Shown piece by piece: positions 20,146-28,496 of a stretch of DNA of 64,000 nt (within the stretch, counting starts at the first letter, position 1; every line of letters starts with the position of its first letter). The stretch is from assembly GCA_938041335.1 (NCBI GenBank), contig CALIAF010000040.1, positions 1 to 64,000 of the forward strand, written 5' to 3'. Origin of the DNA: an uncultured Ulvibacter sp. (lineage in GTDB: Bacteria > Bacteroidota > Bacteroidia > Flavobacteriales > Flavobacteriaceae). The notes beneath the pieces were generated by a model. That model ran no database searches. It saw only the letters and a list, made by a program, of their open reading frames with translations, and was not told the origin of the DNA. A program made the translations under genes and the position numbers.

Positions 20146-20186
20146 CCGCAAATCGTTGTTTGCAACTTAATTATTCTAGACATGAC

Positions 20187-20552
20187 TTACTTTAGCCCTT
20201 CACCGACTAGATCAATCAACTCTTCTTGTGTAGTAACGGCATTTAATGTTTCCGTAGCAATAAAAACGTCTAGTCCTTTGTCATCACTAATTAATACAAT
20301 AGGAAAAGTATAGGCTGGCAACCACTTAGAACGATACTGTTTTAAAAACTCGTCTTTGTGCAGAAAGACCATTTCAATTTCTGCAGACTTTCTATATGTT
20401 GCCCACAGCTTCTCTTCTGTAAATACGCCATGAGTAATCTTACACAGACTACACTCATAGGTAGCAGGACTCACTATTTTATGCACGCTATCAAGTAGTC
20501 CATTTATGGTTCCTGCGTTTGCATTATACACAAAAATGAGTTTTTCTACCAC
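20187..20552 (-). CDS. Hypothetical protein with CxxC, downstream of gldC
   Basis: A 121-residue soluble protein starting at a GTG whose first base overlaps the gldC TAG stop, so translation is coupled. It begins with a beta strand (KLIFVYNANAG) and carries CSLC at residues 34-37, with an acidic C-terminus. The arrangement recalls a thioredoxin-like or metal-binding fold, but I cannot assign a family. Context links it to gldB and gldC; whether it takes part in gliding is unknown. Confidence 0.7.
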   Translation of the reverse strand: MVEKLIFVYNANAGTINGLLDSVHKIVSPATYECSLCKITHGVFTEEKLWATYRKSAEIEMVFLHKDEFLKQYRSKWLPAYTFPIVLISDDKGLDVFIATETLNAVTTQEELIDLVGEGLK

Positions 20553-20890
20553 TAGCCTTTTTTCTTCAACTCTAACTTCTCTGCAAAGTACTCACAGAAA
20601 TCTTTCATGGTATCTGTCATTTTCTCATCGTTTGTTGCACGGTAAAAAGTATCTGCCATTGCGCTTAATGTTTGATGAAAAAAGATTTTCATCTCATCTA
20701 GCGGCATATCTTTAGTCCATAAGTCAATACGTAAGGCTTCTTTAGATTTATGATCCCAAACCGCAAGCATCATTGCTTTTGTTTCTTGATCTAAAATCCC
20801 GCCATCAGTTGCGGTCCATTTTAATGCTTCTGGTATTTTATTCTCGTCTAGCGCGACATCAATTTTTATTTGCGAAGTATGCTTAGCCAT
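20552..20890 (-). CDS. gldC: Gliding motility protein GldC
   Basis: A 112-residue cytoplasmic protein matching flavobacterial GldC in length and sequence style (KIDVALDENKIPEALKW, DLWTKDMPLDEMK, FCEYFAEKL). In Flavobacterium johnsoniae, gldC lies next to gldB and supports gliding. Its ATG overlaps the gldB stop (TAATG), so the two are translationally coupled. Its molecular role is not established. Confidence 0.9.
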   Translation of the reverse strand: MAKHTSQIKIDVALDENKIPEALKWTATDGGILDQETKAMMLAVWDHKSKEALRIDLWTKDMPLDEMKIFFHQTLSAMADTFYRATNDEKMTDTMKDFCEYFAEKLELKKKG

Positions 20891-21852
20891 TAGTCCTTTT
20901 TTGGTTTGTATTTAGATTGTATGTAAATCTCGTCTGCTGGTTTTTTAAGTAACTCTTCTAGGGTAACTTCTGGGTTGCGGCCCATATAGGCACGCACTAT
21001 TTGCCAGCCCATATAACGCCCTAATCTCCCTGGAGAATCGTTATCAATCTCTAGGTAAAATTTAGAAAATGGTGCAGGATTTAAAAAGCGCCCCGGCAAC
21101 TCCTCATCGGTACTGTAGAGTAATTCGTTTTCTATAAAATAGCGCCACATATAGATTTCATTTTCTTTTGTCCACAATATCTGATCTTCTGTATAGCCTA
21201 TTTTTTCAGCTTCTGTACTAGTTGGTGACACTAAATCTACTAGATATAATGCTTTTCCATAGTACATCATTTTTGCTAGAAAGGTGCGACTTTTTGGTTG
21301 CGATATCAATTGCCTAGCATATACATCTGCAATGTCTGGTCCTAGTCGAGACGGTTTTAAATTTTCGGAAATAAACCCAGAGATCCCTTCATAAAAATAA
21401 TGATCTTCACCTAAGTAATTTGCAATAGATATGACCATTAAACTATCTGCTGCAATTACCTTATTTTGATAATCTACATCACTAGATATCGTGTAAATCT
21501 GAGGTGATTTAAATCTCGGGAAATAATATTTAAAATGTTGAAACAATGGTCGAATGGTTTCTTCTAATTTTTTATTATCAGGAAATATTTTTTCTGTTTC
21601 CACATTTAACTGTTCCTGTATTGTATCTGTAAATCGTTGCTCCCAGATACTATCTGGCACTTGTTTTGGGAAGAATAAGCTGTATTCTTTTTTTAGTTTT
21701 GGCAAGTCTTTTAGCTCGGCTTTCGCGAAAATTTTATCAAATCGAGTAATGGTGACATCCATTGGGATCTGCGCGATCTCCTCTTCGAGCTTATTCTCAT
21801 CTTCGCAACCAACAAGAATAATTAGACAAAAAATGAATAGGTATTTTTTCAT
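20890..21852 (-). CDS. gldB: Gliding motility lipoprotein GldB
   Basis: A 320-residue lipoprotein required for gliding in Flavobacterium. The signal peptide ends in the lipobox LVGC with the lipidated Cys near residue 16. The mature part has GldB-like segments such as ITRFDKIF, YLGEDHYFYEG and GRLGRYMGWQIVRAYM. It is the first gene of the gldB-gldC unit and is transcribed divergently from nadE. It supports a gliding, type IX-secreting flavobacterium, together with the T9SS protease at 30.6 kb. Confidence 0.92.
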   Translation of the reverse strand: MKKYLFIFCLIILVGCEDENKLEEEIAQIPMDVTITRFDKIFAKAELKDLPKLKKEYSLFFPKQVPDSIWEQRFTDTIQEQLNVETEKIFPDNKKLEETIRPLFQHFKYYFPRFKSPQIYTISSDVDYQNKVIAADSLMVISIANYLGEDHYFYEGISGFISENLKPSRLGPDIADVYARQLISQPKSRTFLAKMMYYGKALYLVDLVSPTSTEAEKIGYTEDQILWTKENEIYMWRYFIENELLYSTDEELPGRFLNPAPFSKFYLEIDNDSPGRLGRYMGWQIVRAYMGRNPEVTLEELLKKPADEIYIQSKYKPKKD

Positions 21853-21910
21853 AAGAGATGCTTTAACGTCTGTTTAACGCCTATTACTTTTATAAATTTT
21901 GTTTTTCGGT

Positions 21911-21931
21911 TACATTTGTGGTGCAAAGGTA
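21911..21931. promoter_or_regulatory. Divergent -7 boxes between gldB and nadE
   Basis: TACATTTG on the plus strand (21911-21918) and TACCTTTG on the minus strand (21924-21931) both match TAnnTTTG and lie 5 bases apart. The minus box would serve gldB (start at 21852). The plus box could serve nadE, which starts about 130 bases away. Such close opposing boxes imply that the two promoters compete. Confidence 0.5.
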
Positions 21932-22048
21932 CTTTAAATAGAAGCAAGAATAAAGACCGCTGCGCTGAAAGAAGAATGACAAAAGTTGGAAGTTTAATAA
22001 TATTAAAAGGAGATTTTATCAAAAAATTAAAATTTCAGAAATAAAAAC

Positions 22049-22840
22049 ATGATGCAAAAAGAAAAAGTGACTCAATATATTATTGACTGGTTAAAAAACT
22101 ACGCGGTAAACGCTAAAATGGACGGTTTTGTGGTTGGTGTAAGTGGCGGTATTGATAGCGCCGTAACGTCTAGCTTATGTGCCAGTACTGGCTTACGAAC
22201 GCTTTGTGTAGAAATGCCTATTCACCAAGGACCCAATCAAGTTGCAAGAGGCAAAGAGCACATTGAACAGTTAAAAAAACGCTTTGCCAATGTTACAGAT
22301 TGCACCGTAGACCTCACTCCTGTTTTTGAAGAATTTAAAAAACAGGCTCCTTTTACTGCAGATGATCAATTTTTAGACCTGTCACTAGCCAATACCCGTG
22401 CTCGTTTAAGGATGTCAACTTTGTACTATTTTGCTGGACTACACAGATATCTTGTTGCGGGAACTGGAAATAAGGTAGAAGATTTTGGAGTAGGGTTTTA
22501 CACAAAATATGGCGATGGTGGCGTAGATTTAAGTCCTATAGCAGATTTAATGAAAAGTGAAGTATATCAAATTGCCGAAGTCTTACAAGTACCTGCTTCT
22601 ATTATGAAGGCTGCCCCAACAGATGGACTTTTTGGTGACAGCAGAACAGATGAAGATCAAATTGGTGCTAGTTACGATGAACTAGAATGGGCCATGAAAA
22701 TGCAAGATGTAGGAAAGCAACCTACAGACTTTTCTGGAAGAGAAAAGACGGTATTTGAACTATATAGTAGGCTTAATAGGATAAATCAACATAAAATGAC
22801 ACCTATCCCTGTTTGTGAAATACCTCACAATATGAAGTAA
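22049..22840 (+). CDS. nadE: NH3-dependent NAD+ synthetase
   Basis: Amidates nicotinic acid adenine dinucleotide to NAD+, the last step of NAD synthesis. The 263-residue protein has the ATP pyrophosphatase loop GVSGGIDSAV and the downstream GTGNKVEDFGVGFYTKYGDGGVD segment. There is no glutaminase domain, so ammonia would be the nitrogen source. Two adjacent ATG codons make the start uncertain by one codon. Confidence 0.95.
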   Translation: MMQKEKVTQYIIDWLKNYAVNAKMDGFVVGVSGGIDSAVTSSLCASTGLRTLCVEMPIHQGPNQVARGKEHIEQLKKRFANVTDCTVDLTPVFEEFKKQAPFTADDQFLDLSLANTRARLRMSTLYYFAGLHRYLVAGTGNKVEDFGVGFYTKYGDGGVDLSPIADLMKSEVYQIAEVLQVPASIMKAAPTDGLFGDSRTDEDQIGASYDELEWAMKMQDVGKQPTDFSGREKTVFELYSRLNRINQHKMTPIPVCEIPHNMK

Positions 22841-22906
22841 AACTCGCCAATTAACGACTTTTCGTGCTGTTAATCTAAAAGGAAATTATAAAGTACATTT
22901 AATGTT

Positions 22907-22914
22907 TAGATTTG
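22907..22914 (+). promoter_or_regulatory. -7 promoter element for the response regulator gene
   Basis: TAGATTTG matches TAnnTTTG in the gap between nadE and the response regulator. It would give a leader of about 65 bases to the ATG at 22987. Confidence 0.5.
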
Positions 22915-22986
22915 CTCAATTACCTTCAATAGGTGAGTAAGAACAATACATTTTTAACCCCTGTTTTTACAATTGATATAGCAAAT

Positions 22987-23619
22987 ATGAAAACATTACT
23001 TCTAGCAGATAATCATCCCGTAATAAGAAAAGGCATCACTTGCATGCTTAAAAAGAAAAATGATTATACGATTGTAGGAAAAGCTACAAATGCAGAAGAA
23101 CTTTATCAACAACTAGAAGAAATCAAACCAGATATTCTTATCATGGAAATTGATATGCCGCAAATTAACGGAATCAATTCATTAAGAACAATAAAACAGA
23201 ACTACCCGAACACAAGAGTGCTAATTTACTCTACCCATCCAGAAGAAATATACGCATTGCGTTCCATTAAAACCGGCGCGGCGGGTTATGTACCAAAAAC
23301 GGCTTCAACAAAAACATTTTTAAAGGCTTTAAAGAAAGTGGCCAAAGGAGGCATCTCATTAAACGCAGAACTTACATCTACTTTCACTAGTAGAAATGTA
23401 GGTGAATCTAGTGCGATAAGTAGATATAAAAAATTGTCTTCACGTGAGATTGAAGTGCTCAACTTATTATCAAGCGGTAAACGTAACAAGGACATTGCAA
23501 ACGCACTTGACATAAACGAAAAAACGGTAAGCACCTACAAAACACGCTTACTTAAAAAGCTAAAGGTAGATAATCTAGCAGACCTTATTCATCAGTCTAG
23601 AATGTTTCAATTTAGGTAA
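22987..23619 (+). CDS. LuxR/NarL-type response regulator with altered phosphorylation site
   Basis: A 210-residue protein with a receiver domain (about 1-120) and a C-terminal LuxR helix-turn-helix (SSREIEVLNLL...NKDIANALDINEKTVSTYKTRLLKKL). The start is placed at MKTLLLADNHPVIRKG; an in-frame GTG 54 bases earlier would add an atypical N-terminus. The residue in the phospho-acceptor position is Glu, not Asp (IMEIDMP), and the usual acidic pair is AD-N (ADNHP). The Thr and Lys switch residues (STHP, VPKTAS) remain. No histidine kinase gene is nearby. It may act independently of phosphorylation; the target genes are unknown. Confidence 0.88.
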   Translation: MKTLLLADNHPVIRKGITCMLKKKNDYTIVGKATNAEELYQQLEEIKPDILIMEIDMPQINGINSLRTIKQNYPNTRVLIYSTHPEEIYALRSIKTGAAGYVPKTASTKTFLKALKKVAKGGISLNAELTSTFTSRNVGESSAISRYKKLSSREIEVLNLLSSGKRNKDIANALDINEKTVSTYKTRLLKKLKVDNLADLIHQSRMFQFR

Positions 23620-23628
23620 CATAAAATA

Positions 23629-25602
23629 CTAAAGCACTCTTCTTAGCTTCTCCGTAAGCACATATTTCAATCCCTGGTAATCGATAATAGATTGCATAAA
23701 CTCTTTTGTATCTGCATCTGTGTTGTCTTTTACACTTGTAGATAGCTCGGTTATCTTTTGAGAGATTAGATGGCGGCGTAGATTTAAAATTGTTTCACTG
23801 ACCATTTGAGAAATCCCCTGTTCCTTTTTCTTAACATAGATTTCCTTTCGCTCCCAATCATGTAATATATACTTCTCGTCATCCATTAAGATGGTTGAGA
23901 TTGCAGCAGATTTTTCTGGCTCTAATTGGCTTAAAAACGAAGTAAGTTGCACCTCTTGCTTTTGGTTTAAATGCTCAATAATATCGTAATAAACTTCCTT
24001 GAACTCATCATTAGCAAACTCGACCTCATCATCTTGTAAGTCTAAGAATATTTTTTCAAATACTTTTGAAGTCACCATTTCCGGTTTCAATATTATTTTA
24101 CCGTCCTCATCAGACTCTAATAATAGATCTTCAAAATCCTGTTCTTCATCGCCATACAATAATAGTAGTTCTATTATTTTTCGTTCTAATTCCCAAAGCA
24201 CGTCTACCTTTTTTGCTTTTATCTTAGGTGTCTTAACAACATCAAACGGCTGTGGCGTATCTGTTTTACCTTTGTTTGCGTTTCTGTTCGCGTCTCTTTT
24301 GTCTTTTTGAAGTATTTGTGCTAAAGTATTAAATAACACCTCTTCGCTAATATCCATAATACGAGCACATTCTTGTATATAGACTTCTCGTTTTATTACA
24401 TCCGGAATTTTTGCTATACTCTCTACCATATCACGTATGGTTTCTGCTTTTTTCAAAGGATCATTCTTGGCGTCTGTTGCAAGTAACGATGCTTTAAATT
24501 GAATAAAATCTTGTGCATTTTCTTCTAGAAAAAGCAAGAGATCTTCTAGCGTATTATTCTTTGCAAAACTATCTGGATCTTCTCCCTCAGGAAATGTACA
24601 AATACGTACATTCATCCCTTGTTCCAATATTAAATCAATCCCTCTTAAGGAAGCTCTTAATCCTGCTGCATCACCATCAAATAGCACTGTAATGTTTTTT
24701 GTCAGTCTATTTACAAGTCTAATTTGCTCGGATGTTAATGCCGTACCAGATGAAGAAACTACGTTTTTAACCCCTCGTTGGTAAAACTGGATAACATCTG
24801 TATACCCTTCTACTAAAAAACAATTATCTTCTTTTGCTATTGATTGTTTCGCATGATAAATACCATATAACACTTTACTCTTGTGGTAAATATCACTTTC
24901 TGGGGAGTTTAAATATTTAGCGGCCTTTTTATCCGTCTTCAAAATACGACCGCCAAAACCTAATGTACGACCACTCATACTTTGTATAGGAAACATTACC
25001 CTACCTTTAAAACGGTCAAATTGCTTTTCTCCTTTAACAATAGACAAACCCGTTTGTTCTAAAAACTCTAATTTGTATGCTTTTTTTATCGCGTGACTTG
25101 TAAATGCATCCCACTCATCTAATGAATATCCTAATTGAAATTCTTTTATCGTTTCATCTGTAAAACCACGTTCTTTAAAATAAGAAAGTCCTATTGCCTT
25201 ACCTAAATCGGTATTTAGGAGTGTGTGATGAAAATGATCTTTTGCAAATTCGCTCACTAAGTATAGACTCTCTCTCGTATCTGCAGCTTCTTTCTGCTCA
25301 TCTGTCTGCACCGTCTCTTCTATTTCAATCCCATATTTTTTAGCGAGATATTTAATCGCTTCTGGATACGTAAAATGTTCGTGTTCCATTAAAAATGCGA
25401 CCACGTTACCCCCTTTGCCGCTAGAAAAATCCTTCCAGATCTGCTTTACTGGAGAAACCATAAAACTAGGACTGCGCTCATCTGTAAACGGACTGAGGCC
25501 TTTAAAATTACTGCCTGATTTTTTGAGTTGCACATAATCACCAATCACCTCCTCAACACGGGCGGTTTCAAAAACATTATCTATGGTAGTTCTACTTATC
25601 AA
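23629..25602 (-). CDS. dnaG: DNA primase DnaG lacking zinc ligands
   Basis: Synthesises RNA primers at the replication fork. The TOPRIM core is intact (FLVEGYTDV and LFDGDAAG), as is the linker to a C-terminal helicase-binding region, for 657 residues. In the N-terminal CHC2 zinc ribbon, however, the four ligand positions are Ser37, Thr40, Asp58 and Ser61 (GLSPFTDERSPSF...KDFSSGKGG), so no metal site can form. The start is a TTG at 25602, three bases from a heptamer repeat array. No ATG, GTG or other TTG fits the family N-terminus MISRTTID. Confidence 0.94.
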   Translation of the reverse strand: MISRTTIDNVFETARVEEVIGDYVQLKKSGSNFKGLSPFTDERSPSFMVSPVKQIWKDFSSGKGGNVVAFLMEHEHFTYPEAIKYLAKKYGIEIEETVQTDEQKEAADTRESLYLVSEFAKDHFHHTLLNTDLGKAIGLSYFKERGFTDETIKEFQLGYSLDEWDAFTSHAIKKAYKLEFLEQTGLSIVKGEKQFDRFKGRVMFPIQSMSGRTLGFGGRILKTDKKAAKYLNSPESDIYHKSKVLYGIYHAKQSIAKEDNCFLVEGYTDVIQFYQRGVKNVVSSSGTALTSEQIRLVNRLTKNITVLFDGDAAGLRASLRGIDLILEQGMNVRICTFPEGEDPDSFAKNNTLEDLLLFLEENAQDFIQFKASLLATDAKNDPLKKAETIRDMVESIAKIPDVIKREVYIQECARIMDISEEVLFNTLAQILQKDKRDANRNANKGKTDTPQPFDVVKTPKIKAKKVDVLWELERKIIELLLLYGDEEQDFEDLLLESDEDGKIILKPEMVTSKVFEKIFLDLQDDEVEFANDEFKEVYYDIIEHLNQKQEVQLTSFLSQLEPEKSAAISTILMDDEKYILHDWERKEIYVKKKEQGISQMVSETILNLRRHLISQKITELSTSVKDNTDADTKEFMQSIIDYQGLKYVLTEKLRRVL

Positions 25603-25604
25603 TT

Positions 25605-25667
25605 GAGTATTGAGTATTGAGTATTGAGTATTGAGTATTGAGTATTGAGTATTGAGTATTGAGTATT
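25605..25667. repeat. Nine tandem GAGTATT heptamers in the dnaG leader
   Basis: Nine perfect copies of GAGTATT (minus strand AATACTC) run without interruption for 63 bp and stop 2 bases before the dnaG start codon. Slipped-strand change in copy number would alter spacing between any promoter and the dnaG start without changing the protein. Variants of the same heptamer recur near 63.1 and 63.6-63.7 kb. Confidence 0.95.
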
Positions 25668-25728
25668 GAACTGTAAAGATTAAAAAATGTCCTTAGATAC
25701 TCCTTGGATGTCTGTAAATATTATCAAC

Positions 25729-25760
25729 AAAAAAAGGTTTCATCTCTGAAACCTTTTTTA
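25729..25760. terminator. Terminator downstream of the outer-membrane protein gene
   Basis: AAAAAAGGTTTCA-tctc-TGAAACCTTTTTT forms a 13-bp stem with T-runs on both sides. On the minus strand it lies 27 bases after the stop of the sigma factor/outer-membrane protein unit. It can work in both directions. Confidence 0.8.
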
Positions 25761-25786
25761 GACTTGTACGGCAACTAAACTCGTAT

Positions 25787-26845
25787 CTAGTCCATATCAA
25801 AACGAAGCCCTAGCGATACATTATGTAGTTCTGTCGGATTGTCTTTAAAAACACTGTTTAAATCATACTTTACATATAAAGATGCCTCTCCCCAACCTAT
25901 GTAACCACTTAGACCATAAATCAAGTTATTTGTATTAAAATTAGCTTTTACTTTTTCCTTTATGCGGCCTTCATCAGAATCATACTTTAACTTTTGTCTC
26001 GTCCCTATATTAAGACCTGCATAACCTCCAAGACCAATTCTAAATTTATTATATGTCGAGTACCTAAAATAATTTTCCTTCTCAATCTTTTTTGAAGGTC
26101 CAAATTCAAAATGAACGGGCACGACTAGATTATCCATTCTAAATTTAGATTTTTTAAGATCTAACGGAAACGTTTGCAACTCCGTCTGAGCTCCAGTATC
26201 CACTAGATATTGATTATCTGTTGCTTTTAATCCGTTAAACTGAAATGAAAAACCATATTTAAGACGTAACCAGTTTGAGTGATCAAAAACTCTTGTTTTC
26301 CAAGCGATCCCTAATTCTGCAAATCTACTACCACCTACACTAAATGGAGAGTCGTCTAGACTTTGATCTTCTCCAATTGTATTATTCAAACCAACAGCAA
26401 ACACGAGATCTGAGGTGGTACGACGATCGTAGACCACTTCTCGTTCCCTATCTGGACCAATATTTATAATTCGATGATTCTCATCATCTTCATCGCCTAT
26501 TGTAATTTTAAAGCCTACAGTATCCCCGTCTTGTTCAAGGGTTCCATTGCGCTCAAATAGCGCGATTTTATTATCAATAATTGCCACTTTATTCTCAATA
26601 TTGAGGGCGCGTTTTTCTGCCGCTGCCTGCTTCAAGATTTCTGCGGTTTCTGCCGTGATCTCTTTATTTTCAAGACGCCTATTAATGGCTTCTACTTCAA
26701 TTTTTAAAGCATCTTTTTCTTCTTGTATTACTTGTTCTTTTGCCTGCAACAACGTTTCTAAGGCTGTGCTTGTCTCTTGTGCAACTCCTAATGTGATCGC
26801 TGTTAGCCATAATAGGATTCCGATTGTAATTGTTTTAAGTTTCAT
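25787..26845 (-). CDS. Predicted outer-membrane beta-barrel protein with coiled-coil N-terminus
   Basis: A 352-residue secreted protein. A signal peptide covers about residues 1-22 (ILLWLTAITLGVAQ), followed by a Glu/Lys-rich coiled coil at about 25-100. From about 140 on, alternating aromatic strands (WLRLKYGFSFQF, FRIGLGGYAGLNIG, ASLYVKYDLN) end in LRFDMD, a typical outer-membrane porin-like barrel terminus. It is the third gene after an ECF sigma factor and a membrane protein, so it may be the output or sensor of that system. Family not identified beyond the barrel. Confidence 0.7.
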   Translation of the reverse strand: MKLKTITIGILLWLTAITLGVAQETSTALETLLQAKEQVIQEEKDALKIEVEAINRRLENKEITAETAEILKQAAAEKRALNIENKVAIIDNKIALFERNGTLEQDGDTVGFKITIGDEDDENHRIINIGPDREREVVYDRRTTSDLVFAVGLNNTIGEDQSLDDSPFSVGGSRFAELGIAWKTRVFDHSNWLRLKYGFSFQFNGLKATDNQYLVDTGAQTELQTFPLDLKKSKFRMDNLVVPVHFEFGPSKKIEKENYFRYSTYNKFRIGLGGYAGLNIGTRQKLKYDSDEGRIKEKVKANFNTNNLIYGLSGYIGWGEASLYVKYDLNSVFKDNPTELHNVSLGLRFDMD

Positions 26846-26928
26846 ATTTTTATTTAATTTGAGATGTAGTCATCCCTCCCTCACTTGATAAGAGAGGCAT
26901 GTCTACGTGATTGATGAATGATTTTTGT

Positions 26929-27750
26929 TTAATTATTCCGCTCAACAACTGCGGTTCTTATTTTAGAGAAGGAGTCTCCTAGCGCATCAAAGACTTTATC
27001 CCTAAACGTTTTTTCGAGTTCAAATTCTACATCATTTAAAAGTGCTGTAGCATCTATTTTAGTTTCATTTAGTATTCGTTGTGTAGCGATATCTCTTTGT
27101 GCCGTTTGCAATAATGCATCTATCTCTGCAGCAGTTACGGTATTTCTATCCTTCTGGATACCCTGTATTGCTGCCACCACCTCATCTACTTTAGTATTCA
27201 AGACTAGATTCTTATTAATTGCCTGTGCCTCTGTTAAAGCTTCTGGAGAATCGTGGGCCGAAATTTTCTGATTAGAAGACGCATCATTTTCTTGTACCGC
27301 CATTCTAGTATCATTCACACTATTCATCCTACTCTTTTTTGTCTCTATTACTGGAGTCACGTTTCTTTTAGAATCTGATGCTTTTTTATTGTTTAGTTTA
27401 TTTTCTAACGTTTCACTATCCTTCTTATCGTTTACTACTTCGTCTTGCGCCAGCTGTGTTTGCGTCTTTACTATTTCCGAAGTACTTGGCTTTTCTATAC
27501 TCTTATTTTCTGCTTCAACTTCTACTAACTCTTGTTCTATTTGTGTGTCTCCTTTAAGGAAAAACTGAGAGGTAATAAATACCATTCCAATAATACTAGC
27601 TGCAACCGCATACCATATAAATAATGGCCGTTTCTTGCCTTGTTCTTTATCTAACTTAGACTCCAGTTTGTCCCAAGCCCCAGCAGATGGTGCAATCTCG
27701 CGCTCCTCAAACTGCTCTCTTATGTGATCTTCTAATTTAATGGGTGCCAT
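26929..27750 (-). CDS. Single-pass membrane protein, putative sigma factor partner
   Basis: A 273-residue protein with a cytoplasmic N-terminus (LEDHIREQFEEREIAPSAGAW), one membrane helix at about 43-66 and a long Lys/Glu/Thr-rich periplasmic part. Its start overlaps the end of the ECF sigma factor by 14 bases. Position and topology suggest an anti-sigma factor or a regulator of the sigma factor, as in similar Bacteroidota gene pairs, but no anti-sigma zinc motif (HxxxCxxC) is present. Function is inferred from context only. Confidence 0.65.
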   Translation of the reverse strand: MAPIKLEDHIREQFEEREIAPSAGAWDKLESKLDKEQGKKRPLFIWYAVAASIIGMVFITSQFFLKGDTQIEQELVEVEAENKSIEKPSTSEIVKTQTQLAQDEVVNDKKDSETLENKLNNKKASDSKRNVTPVIETKKSRMNSVNDTRMAVQENDASSNQKISAHDSPEALTEAQAINKNLVLNTKVDEVVAAIQGIQKDRNTVTAAEIDALLQTAQRDIATQRILNETKIDATALLNDVEFELEKTFRDKVFDALGDSFSKIRTAVVERNN

Positions 27751-28300
27751 AACTAATTCTATTTTGCTGCGTTAATCTCACTTGAAGCATTTTTCGTGCT
27801 TTTGATAGCTGCGACTTTGAGGTTCCTTCTGTAATCTTAAGCAACTCTGCAATCTCACTATGCTTGTAGCCTTCTATTACATAAAGAACAAATACTGTTT
27901 TATATCCATCAGGCAAACCATCTATCAACTTTTGGATCTCATTTACTTCAAGTTCACTTTCAATATATGTGGCGTGCTCTTGGGTTTCTAATACGGCCTC
28001 ATCTTCAAAACGTAGTTTTTTATCTTTACGTAATTGACTGATAGACTCATTCACCATAATTCTTCTAATCCATCCTTCAAAACTACCTAAGTCATTAAAC
28101 GTCTCTAGGTTCGTAAACACTTTTAAAAACCCCGTTAACATCACCTCTTCTGCCAAGTCATTATTCTTCATATACTTTCTACAAACACCCATCATTTTTG
28201 GAGCAAAAAGCGCATACAATTCTTGTTGCGCTCTTCTGTTACCCTTTGCGGCTTTTGCAATGAGTTTAGAATAGTTTTTATGTAAAGAAATCAGTTTCAC
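27737..28300 (-). CDS. ECF-type RNA polymerase sigma factor
   Basis: A 187-residue extracytoplasmic-function sigma factor. Region 2 spans about residues 15-90 (QQELYALFAPKMMGVCRKYMKN...EGWIRRIMVNESISQLRK). Region 4 is the helix-turn-helix near 125-180 (LPDGYKTVFVLYVIEGYKHSEIAELL). It is first in a three-gene unit with a membrane protein and an outer-membrane protein. The signal and target promoters are unknown. Confidence 0.9.
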   Translation of the reverse strand: MKLISLHKNYSKLIAKAAKGNRRAQQELYALFAPKMMGVCRKYMKNNDLAEEVMLTGFLKVFTNLETFNDLGSFEGWIRRIMVNESISQLRKDKKLRFEDEAVLETQEHATYIESELEVNEIQKLIDGLPDGYKTVFVLYVIEGYKHSEIAELLKITEGTSKSQLSKARKMLQVRLTQQNRISYGTH

Positions 28301-28496
28301 TTGTTGCTTTGCATTTGCTTCTATTTATATAGACGCATGATTTTAAAAAAGGGTTGCCTAGAAAATTAGTAAATAGTATTCAGTAGTTAGTATTGAGTGC
28401 AATAAAGAGCTGCCGTAAAACTACAAACAACTGCAATACAGAAGATTATTTTAAATATAAAGAGAAGAATCAAGTAATAAAACCACGGCTAAAAAT

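Noticed and set aside
22933-22986. GTG start 18 codons upstream for the response regulator
   Set aside because: The receiver domain starts exactly at MKTLLLADNHP (22987), and the extra residues do not fit the family.
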